A stretch of 27,587 bases of DNA from Vallitaleaceae bacterium. GTDB lineage: Bacteria > Bacillota > Clostridia > Lachnospirales > Vallitaleaceae. Position numbers and translations under genes: made by a program. The stretch covers positions 1-27,587 of the forward strand of contig JAQICP010000032.1 of the NCBI GenBank assembly GCA_027858555.1. Reading direction: 5' to 3'. Positions 24,841 to 27,587 of the stretch are shown here, piece by piece. Within the stretch, counting starts at the first letter, position 1, and each line of letters starts with the position of its first letter. The notes under the pieces were generated by a model. The model worked only from the letters and a program-made list of their open reading frames with translations. It had not been told where the DNA came from and did no database searches.

Positions 24841-25281
24841 ATGAAAAATGAAAAAGTGCTTGTGTGTATAACCATTCAAGAAAACTCTATTCGACTTATT
24901 GATAAAGCTGTTCAGTTAACACAACAAAACAATTGTGAACTTCATATAGTGCATATTGAATCTGGAACTTCGATTTTTTCCAATCCACAAGCGATTGCGT
25001 TACTAGAAGACCTATTCACCTATGGTAAGGAACAAGGTGGGCAGGTTCATTTTATCTGTGACGAAGACATACCTGTTCGGATTGTAGATTTTATTGAAGA
25101 GATGGGAATTACACGGGTTATACTTGGAGAATCAATGAGAAGCAAAATACAACAGTTATTAGAAAAAGACATAATTAGCTATATTAGCAATGTGAGTATG
25201 GCTTATGATGTGTTAGTACTTAATAGAAAAAACGAACAAGAGAACCATATACATAAGTTACCAAATGAATTTGCCTATTAA
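24841..25281 (+). CDS. Stand-alone KdpD-type universal stress protein domain
   Basis: 146-residue cytosolic protein of the UspA fold: KVLVCITIQENSIRLIDKAVQL at the N-terminus, CELHIVHIESG, and ITRVILGESMRSKIQQLLEKDI. The last block resembles the USP domain of the KdpD potassium-sensing kinase (VLG-S-RS-), which sits there between the KdpD N-terminal and membrane regions. Here it is a separate gene, with no histidine kinase or Kdp genes nearby. The final ~20 residues are polar and unconserved. It has its own promoter and terminator, so it is monocistronic. Possible ligands (nucleotide, c-di-AMP) cannot be told from sequence. Confidence 0.8.
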   Translation: MKNEKVLVCITIQENSIRLIDKAVQLTQQNNCELHIVHIESGTSIFSNPQAIALLEDLFTYGKEQGGQVHFICDEDIPVRIVDFIEEMGITRVILGESMRSKIQQLLEKDIISYISNVSMAYDVLVLNRKNEQENHIHKLPNEFAY

Positions 25282-25303
25282 TTATGGCGTACTGCTTTTA
25301 GGC

Positions 25304-25355
25304 AGAGCACCCGAAACGTTAGACATGGTATCTGCGTTTTGAGGTGCTCTTTTTA
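25304..25355 (+). terminator. Terminator after the stress-protein gene
   Basis: AGAGCACC (25304-25311) pairs with GGTGCTCT (25343-25350) and is followed by five T residues. An inner CGAAACG/CGTTTTG stem with G·U pairing continues the hairpin after a single bulged A. Confidence 0.85.
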
Positions 25356-25411
25356 AGTACCTAGACCTGATAGGTTAATACATGTTGTTAATTGAGTAGG
25401 TTCTGTAGTTC

Positions 25412-25440
25412 TTGCTTTTATAAGGCATATATATTAAAAT
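25412..25440 (+). promoter_or_regulatory. Probable promoter of the prsA-like gene
   Basis: TTGCTT (25412-25417), 17-base spacer, TAAAAT (25435-25440). The match is moderate. It predicts a start near 25447 and an untranslated leader of about 73 bases that contains the palindrome at 25457-25470. Confidence 0.45.
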
Positions 25441-25456
25441 GGAGAAGCTGAAGTAA

Positions 25457-25470
25457 TTGTACATGTACAA
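25457..25470. promoter_or_regulatory. Perfect 14-bp palindrome TTGTACATGTACAA
   Basis: An exact inverted repeat 50 bases upstream of the prsA-like start and about ten bases downstream of the predicted transcription start. Length, symmetry and place fit an operator for a dimeric repressor. The regulator is unknown. Confidence 0.5.
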
Positions 25471-25519
25471 GTACGATGAATGGTGAAGAAAAAGGGGAAT
25501 TCGTTTAAAGGAGAATACA

Positions 25520-26617
25520 ATGAGAAAGTTTGGAACAATAGTAATAGTTTTATTACTGATAGTAGGATTATTAGCTGGGTGCAAAAAAGAATCTCCAGTT
25601 ATCCTGATTAATGATGGTGAAGTAGAAGTACCCATCGAAGAAGTGTTTTTTTACGTTTATAATCTACAAGCACAATACGAGAGCGACTATGGTGAAGACA
25701 TTTTGCTTCAACCTGTTTCAGAAGGCGTCACATTAGGCGATAGCTTAAAAAAAGATGCATTAGATACAGCAGTTGTTGTTAATCTATGTGCTTTAGTAGC
25801 AGAAAAAGAAGGCATAACTTTGGATCCTGAAATAGAAGCATCACTAAAGGCAGATGCTCTTTCATATTTCGAAGCAATAAGCCAAGAAGAAATCGAAAAA
25901 TACAAATTTTCAGCTGAATTATTTGAAGAAGTATTTATTGAATATGCATTACGTGGCGAGTTGATGGAGGCTTATGCTCTAAACACACCAATTGATGAAA
26001 CGCGTTTAGAAGCGGATTTAGTTGCGTATGAAGAAGAAGATCCATATTTTGCATTAATTAGACAAAAAGGTATGGAAGAAGCTGGCATTAAGATGAGAGC
26101 AAAGCATATATTAGTGTATACGCTTGATGAGAATGGCGACCCTCTTGATGAAGCAGGCATGGCAGCAGCTTACGATAGAATTCTTGAAGTTCAAGATCGT
26201 TTAGCTAATGGTGAAGATTTTGTTGAATTGGTAAAAGAATATTCAGACGATCCAGGTTCAAAAGATACAGAAGGTGAGTATACATTCACTTTAGGTCAGA
26301 TGACACCTCCTTTTGAAGAAGCGGCCCTAGGACTTGAGATAGGTGAGATTAGCGGTATCGTTGAGACAGAATACGGTTATCATATAATCAAACTTGAAGA
26401 AACAGGCATTCCACCAAATGAAGAAGATATAGCAACAATGGAAGCTTATGTGACAAAAATCACGAATGATGCAAAAGAAACACAATCTCAAGTGTTATTT
26501 GAAGAACAATATAAAGCATGGACTGAAGAATACAAGATTCAGATTAATCAAGGTATCTGGAATGCAGTCTATGTTAAAGGTGAAACTATGAGTGCAGACC
26601 AAGTACCAGCAGAATAG
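25520..26617 (+). CDS. PrsA/PpiC-type peptidyl-prolyl isomerase lipoprotein
   Basis: 365-residue membrane-anchored foldase on the outer face of the membrane. It has a lipoprotein signal (MRKFGTIVIVLLLIVGLLAGC, lipobox LLAGC, lipidated Cys21). A helical SurA_N/PrsA-like region (~35-180) follows. A parvulin domain at ~190-295 contains RAKHILV, GEDFVELVKEYSDDPGSKD, GEYTFTLGQMTPPFEEAALGL and EYGYHIIKLEE. A short helical tail closes the protein. PrsA proteins assist folding of exported proteins, and the large secreted proteins upstream are natural but unproven clients. The start is fixed by AAAGGAGA 5' of ATG 25520. Substantially acidic, as expected for an extracellular protein. Confidence 0.92.
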   Translation: MRKFGTIVIVLLLIVGLLAGCKKESPVILINDGEVEVPIEEVFFYVYNLQAQYESDYGEDILLQPVSEGVTLGDSLKKDALDTAVVVNLCALVAEKEGITLDPEIEASLKADALSYFEAISQEEIEKYKFSAELFEEVFIEYALRGELMEAYALNTPIDETRLEADLVAYEEEDPYFALIRQKGMEEAGIKMRAKHILVYTLDENGDPLDEAGMAAAYDRILEVQDRLANGEDFVELVKEYSDDPGSKDTEGEYTFTLGQMTPPFEEAALGLEIGEISGIVETEYGYHIIKLEETGIPPNEEDIATMEAYVTKITNDAKETQSQVLFEEQYKAWTEEYKIQINQGIWNAVYVKGETMSADQVPAE

Positions 26618-26653
26618 TAATTAATATTCGCTAATGCACCAGATGATACTAAA

Positions 26654-26686
26654 AGGTATAAAATAATTCTAACTGTTTTTACACCT
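26654..26686. repeat. Inverted repeat downstream of the prsA-like gene
   Basis: AGGTATAAAA (26654-26663) pairs with TTTTACACCT (26677-26686) with a single A·C mismatch and a 13-base loop. No T-run follows, so it is not a standard terminator; it may protect the 3' end of the mRNA. Confidence 0.4.
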
Positions 26687-26695
26687 CAAGCAGGG

Positions 26696-26724
26696 TTGAA
26701 CAGCCTGAATGATTATGGTATAGT
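26696..26724 (+). promoter_or_regulatory. Strong promoter of a small transcription unit
   Basis: TTGAAC (26696-26701), 17-base spacer, TATAGT (26719-26724), with TGG making an extended -10. Predicted transcription start near 26731. Confidence 0.7.
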
Positions 26725-26759
26725 CATATAAGAATTAAACCATGAAAGGAGGATATATA

Positions 26760-26864
26760 ATGCGATTTAATAATACAGTAGATAATAACACATATAATGT
26801 ACATAACTTAATATATACTAATCGTTTAATAGTCCTCCAATTGGTTTTGGTAAGTCACGAGTAA
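26760..26864 (+). CDS. Small 34-residue ORF with its own promoter and terminator
   Basis: ATG 26760 follows a near-perfect ribosome site AAAGGAGG (26745-26752) by seven bases. The peptide has an Asn-rich first half and a hydrophobic second half (RLIVLQLVLVSHE at the end). It is not recognised. Promoter, ribosome site, ORF and terminator fit within about 210 bases, giving a transcript of ~175 bases. TCCTCC (26833-26838) inside the ORF can pair with GGAGGA of the ribosome site, so the RNA may fold on itself. The unit could be a small protein gene, a regulatory RNA, or both. Confidence 0.5.
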   Translation: MRFNNTVDNNTYNVHNLIYTNRLIVLQLVLVSHE

Positions 26865-26872
26865 AATATTTT

Positions 26873-26908
26873 AAAGCCATGGATTATTATAATCTATGGC
26901 TTTTTTTT
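26873..26908 (+). terminator. Terminator of the small unit
   Basis: AAAGCCATGGATT (26873-26885) pairs with AATCTATGGCTTT (26891-26903): 13 pairs with one G·U, a five-base loop and eight T residues at 26901-26908. Confidence 0.92.
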
Positions 26909-26966
26909 ATGCGCAATATGATTAGGTAGGTATATATAAGTCATGAATCGGCACTATAAATAGGGG

Positions 26967-26972
26967 TATAAT
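26967..26972 (+). promoter_or_regulatory. -10 box of the ABC exporter gene
   Basis: TATAAT sits 25 bases upstream of the ATG. The region 16-18 bases further upstream (around TGAATC) is a poor -35, so the assignment is tentative. Confidence 0.4.
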
Positions 26973-26991
26973 AATACTCGGAGGCAAGAAA

Positions 26992-27587
26992 ATGAAGAGA
27001 TTGTTAAAATATGCAAAAAAATATTGGTACATGTATACCATAGGTACTGTGCTATTGGCGCTTTCGATAGCATTGGATTTTCAAAATCCAGTCATCATGG
27101 GTCGTATTATAGACGAAGTGGTAATTGCTAGAGACCTAACGGTCTTTAGATCACTCATAACAGGCATATTACTGATTACACTCGGACGTGCCATATTCGG
27201 CTATATTAGAGAATTAATGTTTGACCTTGGTGGGTTTAATGTAACGAGAGATATGCGACAGGACTTATTTGATCATATACAGAAATTGTCAGAGAATTTT
27301 TTTGTGAAAAGAACGACTGGCGAATTGATGTCTAGAGTCAAAGAAGATCCTGAAAAAATATGGTATGGTGTTAGTTTTGGTCTCATGTTAGTTGTTGAGA
27401 TGTGCATATATTTTACAGTTGCAACGATAATGATGATTAGCATCAGTCTGAAATTATCTTTATTCGTTATAGCGGTTATGCCGATTATTGGTTTTCTAGC
27501 AAAACGACTTGAAAGCACGATTGGAAAAGTATTTGGAGAAATCAGTGAACAAAATGCAAAACTTAATACGGTAGCACAGGAAAATAT
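26992..27587 (+). CDS. ABC exporter, membrane-domain N-terminal part (runs off the window)
   Basis: First 198 codons of a gene cut by the window end. The protein begins MKRLLKYAKKYWYMYTIGTVLLALSIALDF and continues with IMGRIIDEVV, the long cytosolic helices typical of type IV ABC exporters (FNVTRDMRQDLFDHIQKLSENFFVKRTTGELMSRVKEDPEKI), and two further membrane helices. This matches the six-helix ABC_membrane domain of MdlB/MsbA-like half transporters; the ATPase domain should follow. GGAGG at 26980-26984, seven bases upstream, fixes the start. Substrate (drug, lipid or peptide) cannot be said. Confidence 0.9.
   Translation, partial: MKRLLKYAKKYWYMYTIGTVLLALSIALDFQNPVIMGRIIDEVVIARDLTVFRSLITGILLITLGRAIFGYIRELMFDLGGFNVTRDMRQDLFDHIQKLSENFFVKRTTGELMSRVKEDPEKIWYGVSFGLMLVVEMCIYFTVATIMMISISLKLSLFVIAVMPIIGFLAKRLESTIGKVFGEISEQNAKLNTVAQEN

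Overview
The window is AT-rich, single-copy bacterial chromosome from a Gram-positive anaerobe of the class Clostridia. The grounds are AGGAGG-type ribosome sites, a mix of ATG and TTG starts, the gene order sua5/ywlE–rpiB–upp–(wecA/tagO)–mnaA–atp operon (a Firmicutes arrangement), S-layer-homology proteins, and a PrsA-type lipoprotein foldase. An anaerobic, possibly marine or salt-tolerant Lachnospirales/Vallitalea-like lineage is my guess. The F-ATPase c subunit carries a complete sodium-ligand signature, which fits such a lifestyle. No mobile element, tRNA, rRNA or CRISPR array was seen.

Region 1 (about 1-4190) is one operon read rightward: a fused Sua5 tRNA-threonylcarbamoyladenylate synthase/YwlE-type protein-arginine phosphatase, rpiB, upp, and a TagO/WecA-type glycosyl-1-phosphate transferase whose tail contains nine 12-bp repeats. 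It starts at an extended -10 promoter and ends at an intrinsic terminator near 4151-4190. Region 2 (about 4220-5481) is the UDP-GlcNAc 2-epimerase gene mnaA/wecB, complete except for one in-frame TGA. Region 3 (5484-12673) is a complete ten-gene F-type ATP synthase operon, atpZ-I-B-E-F-H-A-G-D-C, bounded by a good sigma-A-type promoter and a perfect-stem terminator.

Region 4 (12678-23285) is the accessory and most unusual part. A roughly 380-bp leader is made of three tandem, degenerate copies of a structured element. One hairpin in it shows a compensatory base-pair change between copies. The leader precedes three adjacent genes for exported proteins of about 1640, 1460 and 286 residues. The two giants carry fibronectin-III-like beta-sandwich segments and degenerate C-terminal S-layer-homology-like ends; the small one has three clear SLH repeats. 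They probably form one cell-surface assembly in which the small SLH protein could be the wall anchor. A possible 23-residue coupled ORF and a SAM-dependent methyltransferase with a VPCCH motif follow without an obvious terminator.

Region 5 (24541-27587) holds a KdpD-type universal-stress-protein domain encoded alone, a PrsA/parvulin lipoprotein behind a perfect 14-bp palindrome, a tiny self-contained transcription unit (promoter, strong ribosome site, 34-codon ORF, terminator), and the 5' end of an ABC exporter gene that runs off the window.
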